Under the pieces are notes generated by a model, which saw nothing but the letters and a program-made list of their open reading frames with translations, did no database searches and was not told the DNA's origin. From Natrarchaeobaculum aegyptiacum (lineage in GTDB: Archaea > Halobacteriota > Halobacteria > Halobacteriales > Natrialbaceae), in contig NZ_CP019893.1 in the NCBI RefSeq assembly GCF_002156705.1, positions 682,001 to 746,000 on the forward strand: a stretch of 64,000 bases of DNA, read 5' to 3'. The position numbers were made by a program, and so were the translations under genes. Positions within the stretch are counted from its first letter, which is position 1, and each line of letters starts with the position of its first letter. Below, one piece after another: positions 53,617-62,119 of the stretch.

Positions 53617-54778
53617 AACTACCATCGACGTCACCGACGCGATCGACGGCTACCTCCAGCGGAAGGCCGTCGGCGACCCCGACGGACCGGGTGCCGGCAC
53701 TTACGCGTCCAACGCCGAATCGATCCTCCGCCGGTTCGCCGACTGGCTCGAGCGCGAACGTGACCTGACGACGCTCGCGGCTCTCGAACCGATTCACCTC
53801 CGCGCGTACGCGAACGACCTCTCCTCGCGCGTCGACCGCGGGGAGTACACCGCCTCGAGTGCCCGGACGTACTACGCGGTCGTCCGGGCGTTTTGCTCGT
53901 GGTGCGTTCGCGGTGGCCTGCTCGAATCGAACCCCGCGGCGGCCGACGTTGCCACCGTTGCACTTCCGAGCGCCGACTCGGACACCACTGGTCGGCCCGG
54001 ACGGGAGCCCGACGACTCGAGTCGGTCCACGGGTGAGGATACCTGGGCCGTCGACGTCCGCCGGACACTCGAGGCGCACGTCCGCGAGCGCGCCCGGGCG
54101 GTCGACGACCTCGCCGATCCCGAGGAACGGCTCACCAGGCTCCGGGAGTACGCCCTCGTCACCGTCCTCGCACACTCGGGGGCGCGAGGCTCCGAACTCT
54201 TTCGAGTGCCGACCGACGAGCGACGCACGGGCGCAACGTGGGACGACGTCGACTTCTACGACGGGACGATCCGCGTCCTCGGACGATCACAGCGACTCGA
54301 GGAGGTCGATGTCCTCGGTCCGGCGCGGATGGCACTGCGCCGGTACCGGATCGTCCTCGATCCGCCGACGAACGACTGGCCGCTGTTTCCGACGCGCCAC
54401 GCGCCGTCGATCGCCCGTCACGTCCGTGAGACCCTCAGCGAGCGCGGTTACGACGACGCCGAGATCGACGACCTGTTCGACGCGCAGACGGCCTCGGAAC
54501 TCGCCCGCGACCGGGCTATCGCACCACCGGCGATCACCGCCGAGGGTGCACGCTCGGTCCTCCGTCGACTCTGCGAGCGGGCCGGACTCGAGGTGACCGT
54601 CACTCCGCGCGGGGTCGGCGATGCGACGCTCGCAGACGAGTCCCGGCGCGAGGCCCGGTCGTCGACGCCACTGTTGCGAACGACGACCGAGCGAACGATT
54701 GCCGTTCCCGCTGACTGGATCGTCGCCGACGGTCGGTCGTCGTCGGTAGACCCGGACCGGACCGAACGAACGCGGTGA
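53609..54778 (+). CDS. Degenerate tyrosine recombinase (integrase-like)
   Basis: A 389-residue protein with the N-terminal SAM-like core-binding domain (LRRFADWLERERDLTTL, RAYANDLSSRV, about 40-75) and a C-terminal catalytic-domain remnant. Arg193 in HSGARGSELF is the first catalytic arginine. The usual HxxR box is reduced to TPRG near 332-335 without the histidine, and no tyrosine is seen where the nucleophile should be (the region reads LLRTTTERTIAVPA). It is probably not an active recombinase. The GTG start is preceded by GGAGGTG. Confidence 0.75.
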   Translation: MTETTIDVTDAIDGYLQRKAVGDPDGPGAGTYASNAESILRRFADWLERERDLTTLAALEPIHLRAYANDLSSRVDRGEYTASSARTYYAVVRAFCSWCVRGGLLESNPAAADVATVALPSADSDTTGRPGREPDDSSRSTGEDTWAVDVRRTLEAHVRERARAVDDLADPEERLTRLREYALVTVLAHSGARGSELFRVPTDERRTGATWDDVDFYDGTIRVLGRSQRLEEVDVLGPARMALRRYRIVLDPPTNDWPLFPTRHAPSIARHVRETLSERGYDDAEIDDLFDAQTASELARDRAIAPPAITAEGARSVLRRLCERAGLEVTVTPRGVGDATLADESRREARSSTPLLRTTTERTIAVPADWIVADGRSSSVDPDRTERTR

Positions 54779-54794
54779 AAACGAGACGCGGAGT

Positions 54795-56261
54795 TCAGCT
54801 GACGAGACTCTGGATCGCACTCTCGAGCAGCGCGTAGATCTCACTCGAGAGGAGGCCGAGTGCGACGCCGAGTGTCGCACCGGCGATGATGGCGATCAGC
54901 ATCCCGGCGGTGATCGAGGCGGGATCGACGTCCTCGCCGTCGAAGGGGTGGAAGTAGATCCGGTTGATGAACGGGAGGATGTATCCCGCAGAGAGGAGCG
55001 TGCTGCCGAGGACGAGCAGCGAGACGATCCACATGCCTTCTTCGAAGGCGCCGAGTGCGATGTACCACTTGCCGGCGAAGCCGACCGTCGGCGGCAGGCC
55101 GATCATGGCGATGCCGAGGACGGCGAAGGCCCCGGCCATCACGGGTGCGCGTTTGGCCAGACCTGCGTACTCGTCGACGGTTCGGATGCCGCCGAACCGG
55201 AGCGCGAACATCCCCGCGAGGATGAACAGCGAGGCCTTGACGAAGCCGTGGCCGAACAGGTGCAGGGCAGAGCCAAAGACGGCCGTCTCGTTGGCGACGG
55301 CGATTCCGACGAGGACGATGCCGAACTGCGAGACCGTCGAGTACGCGAGGACGAGCTTGATGTGGTCCTGCAAGAGCGCGAAGGTACTCCCCACGAACAG
55401 GCTCAACAGCGCCCCCACGAGCACGAGCTGTGCGATCGTCGGGTTGGCATCGAGGAACTCGGGGGTGAAGACGGTGAAGATGATGCGGGCGAAGGCGTAG
55501 ACGGCCACCGCGGGCATCAGCGCCGAGATGACTGCACTGATGCCGTCGGGTGCGGAGGCGTGGGCGTCCGCGAGCCACGTGTGGACTGGGAACAGCGCGA
55601 TTTTGATCGCGAGGCCGACGCCCATCAACACGAACGCGGTGACGACCACCGGGTTGTCGTAGCCGGCGACCGCGAGCTGGTCGGTCAGGTCGTGCATGTT
55701 GAGCGTCCCCGTGGCAGACAGCGCCAGTGCGACCCCGAGGAGGTAAAACGACGCGCCGACGGTCCCGACGAGCAGGTACTTGAACGCCGCGTAGGTCGAC
55801 CACCGGTACTTCGAGGCCGACACCAGCGCGTACGATGAGATCGCCATGATCTCGAGGAAGACGTAGAGGTTGAAGATGTCGCCCGTGAGGACGACGCCGA
55901 GCATCCCGCCGGTGAGCAGCAGGAAGCCGCCGTAGAAGGCGTTTCCGCGCGGGCCGCCGATCCGGGTATACGCGAGGACGCCCAGACAGATCGACAGCGT
56001 GAGGATCACGACGAGCATCGAGAACTCGTCGGCGTAGAGTTCGATGCCGAACGGGGCCGGAATTCCAGCCACCTCGTACCATTCGGCACCGTTTTCGTAG
56101 ACGTGCCAGGCCAGCCCGACCGCGAGTGCGAACGTGATCGAGACGATCGCCGCGGCGAAACTCCAGCCGACGTTCTTCCACCGCAGGCTCGCCGCGACTG
56201 GGAGGACAGCAGTCAGCAGTGGAACGAGGACGACTGCGGCGACCAGCCAGTCGAGTTCCAT
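54795..56261 (-). CDS. mrpD3: Mrp-type Na+/H+ antiporter, third D-type subunit
   Basis: A 488-residue complex I-like membrane protein, about 14 spans. The membrane glutamate is E137 in FLEIMAISSYAL, and the lysine in GLAIKIALFPVHTWL is K220, both conserved as in active NuoN/MrpD proteins. It is the last gene of the mrp operon. Its ATG overlaps the stop of a 29-codon frame by one base. Confidence 0.9.
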   Translation of the reverse strand: MELDWLVAAVVLVPLLTAVLPVAASLRWKNVGWSFAAAIVSITFALAVGLAWHVYENGAEWYEVAGIPAPFGIELYADEFSMLVVILTLSICLGVLAYTRIGGPRGNAFYGGFLLLTGGMLGVVLTGDIFNLYVFLEIMAISSYALVSASKYRWSTYAAFKYLLVGTVGASFYLLGVALALSATGTLNMHDLTDQLAVAGYDNPVVVTAFVLMGVGLAIKIALFPVHTWLADAHASAPDGISAVISALMPAVAVYAFARIIFTVFTPEFLDANPTIAQLVLVGALLSLFVGSTFALLQDHIKLVLAYSTVSQFGIVLVGIAVANETAVFGSALHLFGHGFVKASLFILAGMFALRFGGIRTVDEYAGLAKRAPVMAGAFAVLGIAMIGLPPTVGFAGKWYIALGAFEEGMWIVSLLVLGSTLLSAGYILPFINRIYFHPFDGEDVDPASITAGMLIAIIAGATLGVALGLLSSEIYALLESAIQSLVS

Positions 56262-56350
56262 CAGCAGGTCACCTCCGCGCCGGCAGTGACGACGGGCCAG
56301 TCGTCGTGTCGATCCCGCGTCCGTGTCGTCGTGTGCGTAGTCGTCGTCAT
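56261..56350 (-). CDS. Possible 29-residue peptide between two mrpD genes
   Basis: The frame begins MTTTTHTTTRTRDRHDDWPV and ends GAEVTC. Its ATG lies four bases after the mrpD2 stop and its stop TGA overlaps the mrpD3 ATG by one base. This arrangement fits translational coupling, though the peptide is too small to judge by composition. Confidence 0.3.
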   Translation of the reverse strand: MTTTTHTTTRTRDRHDDWPVVTAGAEVTC

Positions 56351-56354
56351 GGTA

Positions 56355-58160
56355 TCACTGGATGAAGAGCGCGAGGGCGAGTGCGATGGTGAGCACGCCC
56401 GCCGCGACGTAGATGGTCAGTCCGATCCCGAGCTTGCCACCGGTCTTGCCGGGGGTGCGCTCGAGTCGGCGATCGTACCGGTCCTGCCAGCCGTCGGGAA
56501 GCAACCCGCGGATGGTCGTGCTCGGGTCGTGGGCGGCGTCGACCAGCGCCCACCCGGTGCCGACGACGGCCGCGTCGACGCGGTTGTAGATGCCGCCGAT
56601 GCCGCCGGAGAGCCCCTTCGCGCCGTAGAACGCGAGCGGGTCGTGAGCCCGGTCGACGTCTTTGCCGCCGTGGAACGAATCGAGCAGCGGCTTCGAGACG
56701 ACGAACACCAGCAGGCCACCGGCAGCGAGAACGCCGGCTTTCGTGAACTGGTACATCGAGTACGGCTCGACCCCCCAGACGTCACCGAAGGGAATGATCG
56801 CGTACAGCGCCGGGTAGTACAGCCCGAAGCCGATACAGCCTGCCGCAACGCCACCGGTAACGATGGTGTGGCCCCAGTCGGCGTCGGGCATCGAAACCGG
56901 CTCGCCGTCGAGGAAGGCGTAGTAGCCGAACTTGATGAACGACGCGTAGGTGCCGACGCTGCCGAGGTAGAGCATCCACTCGAGCGTGGTGAGGTCGGCG
57001 GCGATGACGGCGTCGGTGAGCATTCCCTTGCTGATGAAGCCGTTGAAGCCGGGAAAGCCCGAAATCGAGAGCGCGCCGACGAGGAAGGCCCCGAGCGCGA
57101 CGGGCGCGGTGGCGCCGACCGCGCCGAACTTGTCGAGACTCTCCTTGCCGATCTTGATGATGATGATCCCTGCGGCCATGAACAGCAGGCCCTTGTAGAG
57201 GATGTGGTTGAACAGGTGGGCGAAGCCGCCGGCGACGCCGAGTTGCGTGCCGACGCCGATGCCGACGAGCATGAAGCCGACCTGTCCCTGGATGTGATAG
57301 GAGAGCAGCCGACGCATGTCCTTCTGGGCGAGCGCGAACGCCGCTCCGTAGATCGCCATCGCCCCGCCCATGTACGCCAGGTAGAGGTTCTCCTCCGGGA
57401 ACGCCCGGTAGGAGGCGTAGACGGCCGTCTTGGTCGTATAACAGGCGAGGAAGACCGAGGTCGCGACGTGCGGGCTCGGGTAGGTGTCGGGCAGCCAGGC
57501 GTGCAAGCCGATGATCGCGGCGTTCAGGCCGATACCGAGCCCCATCAAGGCGGCGACGACGGAGATGGTCGTCCCGCCGACGGGCACTTCGAGGCCGGCG
57601 ACGTTGGTCTCGGTGAAGTGGAGTGCAGTCGCACCGCCGTCGGTCCCGTAGAACAGGTAGAGGACGATGCCGGCGAGCAGGAGGCTGCCGCCGATGGCGT
57701 GAGCCAGCGCGTAGCGGTAGCCCGTTCGGATCGAGCGGCCGCCGGAGAGCCAGATGAAGACGGTGCTGGCGATGGCCATCGCCTCCCAGCCGACGATCAG
57801 CGCGAGCCAGTCACCGACCATGACCGTCCACAGCGAGGCCGTGACGTAGCCCAGTCCCCACATCAGGTGGCGATTCGTCGTGTCGGCGAAGTAGGCATAG
57901 GAGACCGCGAACGCGCCGAACGCGCCGAAGATGATCGCCATTAGTCGGGAGAACTGGTCGACCTCGACCAGAAGCAACTCGAAGCCCATGAACGTCGCGG
58001 TCGGGCCGACCCCGCTCTCGACGACGAGTGCCCAGGCGACGACCGCGACCAGCGCGACCGTCGCCAGCCCGTGGGCGAGTCGTCGCGAGAGCAGGGGTGT
58101 CACCAGGAGTGCGACGGCGACGAGCAGGGCTGGCGGCACCGAGAGGAGCAACTCGTTCAT
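56355..58160 (-). CDS. mrpD2: Mrp-type Na+/H+ antiporter, second D-type subunit (atypical lysine site)
   Basis: A 601-residue NuoL/MrpD-like protein with about 14-16 spans. The membrane glutamate is present (E126, GWEAMAIAS). The motif that normally reads LKAAxxPxHxWLPDA is GLNAAIIGLHAWLPDTY (211-227), so the lysine is Asn213 and the proline is Gly. K244 in the next span is kept. Its overlap with the first D-type gene is one base. The C-terminal part (about 470-601) is longer than in typical MrpD and includes a final span. Confidence 0.88.
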   Translation of the reverse strand: MNELLLSVPPALLVAVALLVTPLLSRRLAHGLATVALVAVVAWALVVESGVGPTATFMGFELLLVEVDQFSRLMAIIFGAFGAFAVSYAYFADTTNRHLMWGLGYVTASLWTVMVGDWLALIVGWEAMAIASTVFIWLSGGRSIRTGYRYALAHAIGGSLLLAGIVLYLFYGTDGGATALHFTETNVAGLEVPVGGTTISVVAALMGLGIGLNAAIIGLHAWLPDTYPSPHVATSVFLACYTTKTAVYASYRAFPEENLYLAYMGGAMAIYGAAFALAQKDMRRLLSYHIQGQVGFMLVGIGVGTQLGVAGGFAHLFNHILYKGLLFMAAGIIIIKIGKESLDKFGAVGATAPVALGAFLVGALSISGFPGFNGFISKGMLTDAVIAADLTTLEWMLYLGSVGTYASFIKFGYYAFLDGEPVSMPDADWGHTIVTGGVAAGCIGFGLYYPALYAIIPFGDVWGVEPYSMYQFTKAGVLAAGGLLVFVVSKPLLDSFHGGKDVDRAHDPLAFYGAKGLSGGIGGIYNRVDAAVVGTGWALVDAAHDPSTTIRGLLPDGWQDRYDRRLERTPGKTGGKLGIGLTIYVAAGVLTIALALALFIQ

Positions 58161-59959
58161 CAGTCACCCACCTCCCAGGCAGCCTCGGCGATTCCCTCGA
58201 TGAGGTCGAAAAAGACCATCGAGTCGGGGGCGATACCGAACAGCACTACGAGTGTTGCCGTCGTCATCAGTGGAACGAGCATGAACGCTGTCGTCTCTCG
58301 AAGGCGGCCACCGGGTCGATCCCAGCCGTCGCTCGGTGGGAGTTCGACGTGGCCGTGACCGTGGCCGTGGTCGTCGGTGTCGTGACCATCGTGGTCACCG
58401 TCGTCGTAGTCGTCGACGTCTTCGACGTGATCTTCCTCGGCGTCGGCGCCGTGGTGATCTTCGTCCTCGTCGTGGTCGTGGTCGTCGCCGCCGTCGGGAA
58501 CGCCGCCGTCGGAACGGTACTCACGCGAGGCCTCGGGCACGCCACCGAATGGGTGCTCGAGGACGGGCTTGCCACCGTGGTCTCGAGCGGTCTCGAAGAA
58601 GGCCGTGAAGATGATCGGCCAGAAGTACGCGACGTTGAGCGCACCGGAGGCGATCAGGACGGCCGGGACGAGGAGGGTGCCAGCTTCGGCACCTCCCCAG
58701 AGGAGGTGCCACTTGCTGACGAAACCGGCGAGGATCGGGATGCCGGCCATGCTGAAACTCGCCAGTGTGAACGCACTCATCGTCACGGGCATCCGCCTCG
58801 CGATCCCCGGCATCTCGCTGATGTACTTCACCTCGAGCTGGACGTACAGTGCCCCGGCACAGAGGAACAGCGTCAGCTTCGCGAACGCGTGGGCGGGGAT
58901 GTGCAGGAGTCCGCCCATCAGCGCCTCGGGGGCCAGCAGCGCCATCCCCAGCACGATGTAGGAAAGCTGGGCGATCGTCGAGTACGCCAGTCTGGCCTTG
59001 AGGTTGTCCTGACGGAGCGCGAACAGGCTCGCGATGATGATCGTCGCGCCCGCGAGGATCGCGAGTGGGACGCCCATCCCGATCTCCTGGACGGTTCCGG
59101 GCCCGAAGACGTCGATGACGGTCCGGGCGACGCCGAACGCGCCGGCCTTGACGACCGCGACCGCGTGGAGCAGGCCGGAGACGGGCGTCGGCGCGACCAT
59201 CGCACTCGGCAGCCAGGCGTGGACCGGCATGACGCCGGCTTTCACCATGAAGCCGCCAGCGAGCAGGGCGAACGCCCCGCGGGCGGCCCACGGATCTTCG
59301 GACGCGACGGTTGCGAGTCCCTCGATGCCACCGCGGGTGAAGGTCATGTCACCGGCGAGCCAGAAGACCGCGACCATCCCACCGAAGACGGCGAGCCCGC
59401 CCGAGAGGGCGTACGCGAGGTACTTGTAGCCCGAGACGCGCGCCTCGCGGGACTCGTCGTGGGCGACCAGCGGGTAGGTCGCGAGCGTCAGGACCTCGTA
59501 GAAGACGAGGAGAACGAAGATGTTCGACGCGAACGCGACGCCCAGTGCCGCGCCCACGCTCGCACACAGCATCGCGAAAAAGCGCGTCTGGAACGGCTCG
59601 TGGTGGCCGCGCATGTAGCCGATGCTGTAGAGCGCGGTGAGGACGTAGAGGCCACTCGAGACGAGCGCGAACACCATCCCGAGGGCGTCGGCCCGGAGCA
59701 CGAGGTCGATCGCCGAATCGTCCCAGCCGACGAGCGTCCCGAAGTTGGTCTCGTAGACGGTCCCCTCGAGGACGCCCGGCACCATACTGGCGACGATGGC
59801 GAACATCGAGAGGGCCGCGAGGATCGACCAGACTTCCCGGACGTTCGGCCGGTTCCGTGAGAGGAAGATGAGCGCGACCGCGACGATGGGGACGAACAGG
59901 ACCGCACCCGGTCTGACGTCCGGGACGGTCGTCGCGCTCGCGAGGAGGAACTCAGTCAT
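58160..59959 (-). CDS. mrpD1: Mrp-type Na+/H+ antiporter, first D-type subunit with His/Asp-rich loop
   Basis: A 599-residue NuoL/MrpD-like protein. E155 (VFYEVLTLA) and K240 (FMVKAGVMPVHAWLPSAM) are conserved. Near residues 486-538, before the last span, there is a run of mostly His, Asp, Glu and Gly (DHDHDEDEDHH, then HGHGHGH) that could bind divalent metals. The ATG at 59959 overlaps the mrpC stop by eight bases. Confidence 0.9.
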   Translation of the reverse strand: MTEFLLASATTVPDVRPGAVLFVPIVAVALIFLSRNRPNVREVWSILAALSMFAIVASMVPGVLEGTVYETNFGTLVGWDDSAIDLVLRADALGMVFALVSSGLYVLTALYSIGYMRGHHEPFQTRFFAMLCASVGAALGVAFASNIFVLLVFYEVLTLATYPLVAHDESREARVSGYKYLAYALSGGLAVFGGMVAVFWLAGDMTFTRGGIEGLATVASEDPWAARGAFALLAGGFMVKAGVMPVHAWLPSAMVAPTPVSGLLHAVAVVKAGAFGVARTVIDVFGPGTVQEIGMGVPLAILAGATIIIASLFALRQDNLKARLAYSTIAQLSYIVLGMALLAPEALMGGLLHIPAHAFAKLTLFLCAGALYVQLEVKYISEMPGIARRMPVTMSAFTLASFSMAGIPILAGFVSKWHLLWGGAEAGTLLVPAVLIASGALNVAYFWPIIFTAFFETARDHGGKPVLEHPFGGVPEASREYRSDGGVPDGGDDHDHDEDEDHHGADAEEDHVEDVDDYDDGDHDGHDTDDHGHGHGHVELPPSDGWDRPGGRLRETTAFMLVPLMTTATLVVLFGIAPDSMVFFDLIEGIAEAAWEVGD

Positions 59960-60368
59960 CGCTCTCACCTCCAGATCCGCCACCGGTGTTCGCCGACGTC
60001 GTATCGTCGGCGGCGATCGCGGCCTCGATCTCGCGGGTGTCTAACGTGCCGAACTCCGCGTAGAGCCGGATCGTCAGCGCAAGCGCCAGCGCAGTGAGCG
60101 CGACCCCGACGACGATGGCAGTCAGCACGAGCACGTGCATCAGCGGATTGGCGTGTGGTGCGTCGAACCCGTCGGCGAGGATCGGCGGGCTCGCCCCGTC
60201 GACGTAGCCGATGGTGACGAGCATCAGGTAGACCGCGATCTGTGCGAAGTTGAGCCCGATGATCTTCTTGATCAGGTTCGGGTCGTCGATCATCATGTAG
60301 AGCCCGATCAGGAAGAGCGCGAACGACGTGAAGTAGTAGTGGTAGGCACCGATCTCGAATGGAATCAT
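59952..60368 (-). CDS. mrpC: Mrp-type antiporter subunit C
   Basis: A 138-residue NuoK-like protein with three spans (YYFTSFALFLIGLYMMI near 11-27; LIKKIIGLNFAQIAVYLMLV near 32-51; LTAIVVGVALTALALALTI near 82-100). The membrane-glutamate positions of NuoK are not all kept, as usual for MrpC. The C-terminus is an acidic Gly/Ser-rich tail. It overlaps mrpB and mrpD1. Confidence 0.92.
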   Translation of the reverse strand: MIPFEIGAYHYYFTSFALFLIGLYMMIDDPNLIKKIIGLNFAQIAVYLMLVTIGYVDGASPPILADGFDAPHANPLMHVLVLTAIVVGVALTALALALTIRLYAEFGTLDTREIEAAIAADDTTSANTGGGSGGESDD

Positions 60369-60940
60369 ATCGAATCACCTCCCTCGCCGAAACCAGCGGC
60401 GAGCCAGACGAACAGGCCGATGATCACGCCGGCGACGAGCGCGGCGATCGCGACCTCGACCAGCTTGACCATGTCCTCGACGGTGAGTGGGAAGACGAAC
60501 AGCTCGAGCACGTCGCCACCGAGGACGACGGCCCCGAACGCGACGACCCCGAAGATGCCGGCTCCGAGGACGAACAGCCCGGCGAGCGCCCGCTCGTCGA
60601 GCCACTCTCGCGTCGGCCCGAAACCGAACGCCATGGCGACGAGGACGACCGTCGAGGCCATCACGACGCCGCCCTGGAACGCCCCGCCCGGGAGACTCGT
60701 CCCGAACAGAGTCAGGTAGATCCCGAAGGCGACGACGAACGGCGTGATCGTCCGCGACGCGGTCGTCACGACGGGACTTTCGGTGACGTCGGTCAGGCGC
60801 TCTAAATCGTCGGCGTCCGCGACGTCGGCGGTCGAGGGGTTCTCCGCCGCGTCGACGCCGTCGTCTCCGCCGTCTCCGTCGGCGGTCGACTCTTCCTCGG
60901 TCTCGGACTCCGTGTTGGTTCGGCGGTCCGGCCCCGTCAT
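60365..60940 (-). CDS. mrpB: Mrp-type antiporter subunit B
   Basis: A 191-residue protein. The first 60 residues are acidic and disordered (DGDGGDDGVDAAEN). The rest holds four spans of the MnhB domain, starting ITPFVVAFGIYLTLFGTSLPG with the family PGGAFQGGVV motif (about 83-92). Four-base overlaps join it to its neighbours on both sides. Confidence 0.92.
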   Translation of the reverse strand: MTGPDRRTNTESETEEESTADGDGGDDGVDAAENPSTADVADADDLERLTDVTESPVVTTASRTITPFVVAFGIYLTLFGTSLPGGAFQGGVVMASTVVLVAMAFGFGPTREWLDERALAGLFVLGAGIFGVVAFGAVVLGGDVLELFVFPLTVEDMVKLVEVAIAALVAGVIIGLFVWLAAGFGEGGDSI

Positions 60941-61521
60941 AGGATGTCCTCCCGTTTCAGTACGACCAGAATGCTCACCGCTGCGGCGAACGCGACGATG
61001 AGTTCACCCAGCGTGTCCAGCCCACGATACACGACGAGGACGGCCACGACGGCGTTCGGGAATCCGGCGTCCTCGAGAGTCTCGGCCATGTAGTAGCCGT
61101 AGGGCGTCTGCTCGCCGCCCTCGCCGAAGTAGGTCTCTGAGACCGCAGGTGCGTCGACTGCACCGACGGGGTCGAGCGCGAGGAAGGCGTATCCAAGCGG
61201 GACCGCCAGCGCGCCGACCATCACGAGTGCGGGGACGTTGAGAGAGCGCAGCGCTCCCTTCTCGTCGGCGTCTTCGGGCCCGCTCCCCCTGATACCGACG
61301 GTCTTCTTGACCGTGATCATAAACAGCACGGAGGTGACTCCCGCGCCGACGGCCGCCTCGATCAGCGCCACGTCGGGTGCTGCGAGCAGCACCCAGATGA
61401 CGGCGATGCCGAGTGTGAGACCTGCGAACGTGACGATGGCACCGACGACGTCCCGGGCGAACGCGACGAACAGCGCACCGATCACGACGAACGCGATCAG
61501 TGCGAGCTCGAGCCAGATCAT
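60937..61521 (-). CDS. DUF4040 membrane protein (C-terminal MrpA/MbhD-E type subunit)
   Basis: A 194-residue protein with about six spans that corresponds to the C-terminal domain of MrpA and to MbhD plus MbhE fused. Marks are LAAPDVALIEAAVGAGVTSVLF near 46-67 and VVYRGLDTLGELIVAFAAAVS near 164-184. The long N-terminal NuoL-like part of bacterial MrpA is missing here and may be supplied by one of the three D-type proteins. Confidence 0.88.
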   Translation of the reverse strand: MIWLELALIAFVVIGALFVAFARDVVGAIVTFAGLTLGIAVIWVLLAAPDVALIEAAVGAGVTSVLFMITVKKTVGIRGSGPEDADEKGALRSLNVPALVMVGALAVPLGYAFLALDPVGAVDAPAVSETYFGEGGEQTPYGYYMAETLEDAGFPNAVVAVLVVYRGLDTLGELIVAFAAAVSILVVLKREDIL

Positions 61522-61838
61522 CGCGATCCCTCCTCGCGGTCGTCGGCCGTCCAGACGTCGATACCCCGGCTGTAGGCCGCCCGGGTGATGGCGTGGGCGG
61601 CCGTCGGATTGGTGTAGTAGATGAACACGATCAGCAGTGCCGCTCGAAGGATCTCACCTGCGGTGCCGAAGTAGATCGCGACGGCGAGGATCGAGAACCC
61701 GGCACCGAGCGTGTCGGCTTTGGTCGCCGCGTGTGAGCGGCTGTAGACGTCGGGGAGTCGGAGCATCCCGACCGCGGCGACGAACGTGAAGAAGACGCCG
61801 ATCGCGGCGAAGACGATCACGAAGGCGGTGACGATCAT
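61518..61838 (-). CDS. mrpG: Mrp-type antiporter subunit G
   Basis: A 106-residue protein with three spans and the MnhG motif GMLRLPDVYSRSHAATKADTLG (near 24-45, quoted with the central part). Four-base overlaps on both sides. A normal length for the family. Confidence 0.93.
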   Translation of the reverse strand: MIVTAFVIVFAAIGVFFTFVAAVGMLRLPDVYSRSHAATKADTLGAGFSILAVAIYFGTAGEILRAALLIVFIYYTNPTAAHAITRAAYSRGIDVWTADDREEGSR

Positions 61839-62119
61839 CGCCAGGACACCCCCTCGGAGTCGTAGGTGAACCGGCCGACGACGAGGCTCAACACGAAGTT
61901 GAGCAACGCGTAGACGATCGCGATGTCGAGGTACTCCGGCCGATCGAGGCCGGCAGCGATCAACGCCAGCACCATCACGATCGAGGTCCCGATGACGTTG
62001 ACCGCGACGACCCGGTCGTGCGTCGTTGGTCCGGCGATCACCCGGTAGAGAACGACCGCCGCGATGAGGACGACGACCGCTGCGGCCGCGAGCAGCGCAG
62101 TGGCTGCGAGGTCAGTCAT
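61835..62119 (-). CDS. mrpF: Mrp-type antiporter subunit F
   Basis: A 94-residue three-span protein. It has the family loop GPTTHDRVVAVNVIGTS (about 30-46) and a C-terminal VYALLNFVLSLVVGRF. The ATG at 62119 overlaps the mrpE stop by eight bases. Confidence 0.93.
   Translation of the reverse strand: MTDLAATALLAAAAVVVLIAAVVLYRVIAGPTTHDRVVAVNVIGTSIVMVLALIAAGLDRPEYLDIAIVYALLNFVLSLVVGRFTYDSEGVSWR

Noticed and set aside
56103-59860. Two long plus-strand frames opposite the antiporter genes
   Set aside because: They mirror the codon bias of the mrp genes on the other strand and lack start signals or recognisable domains.
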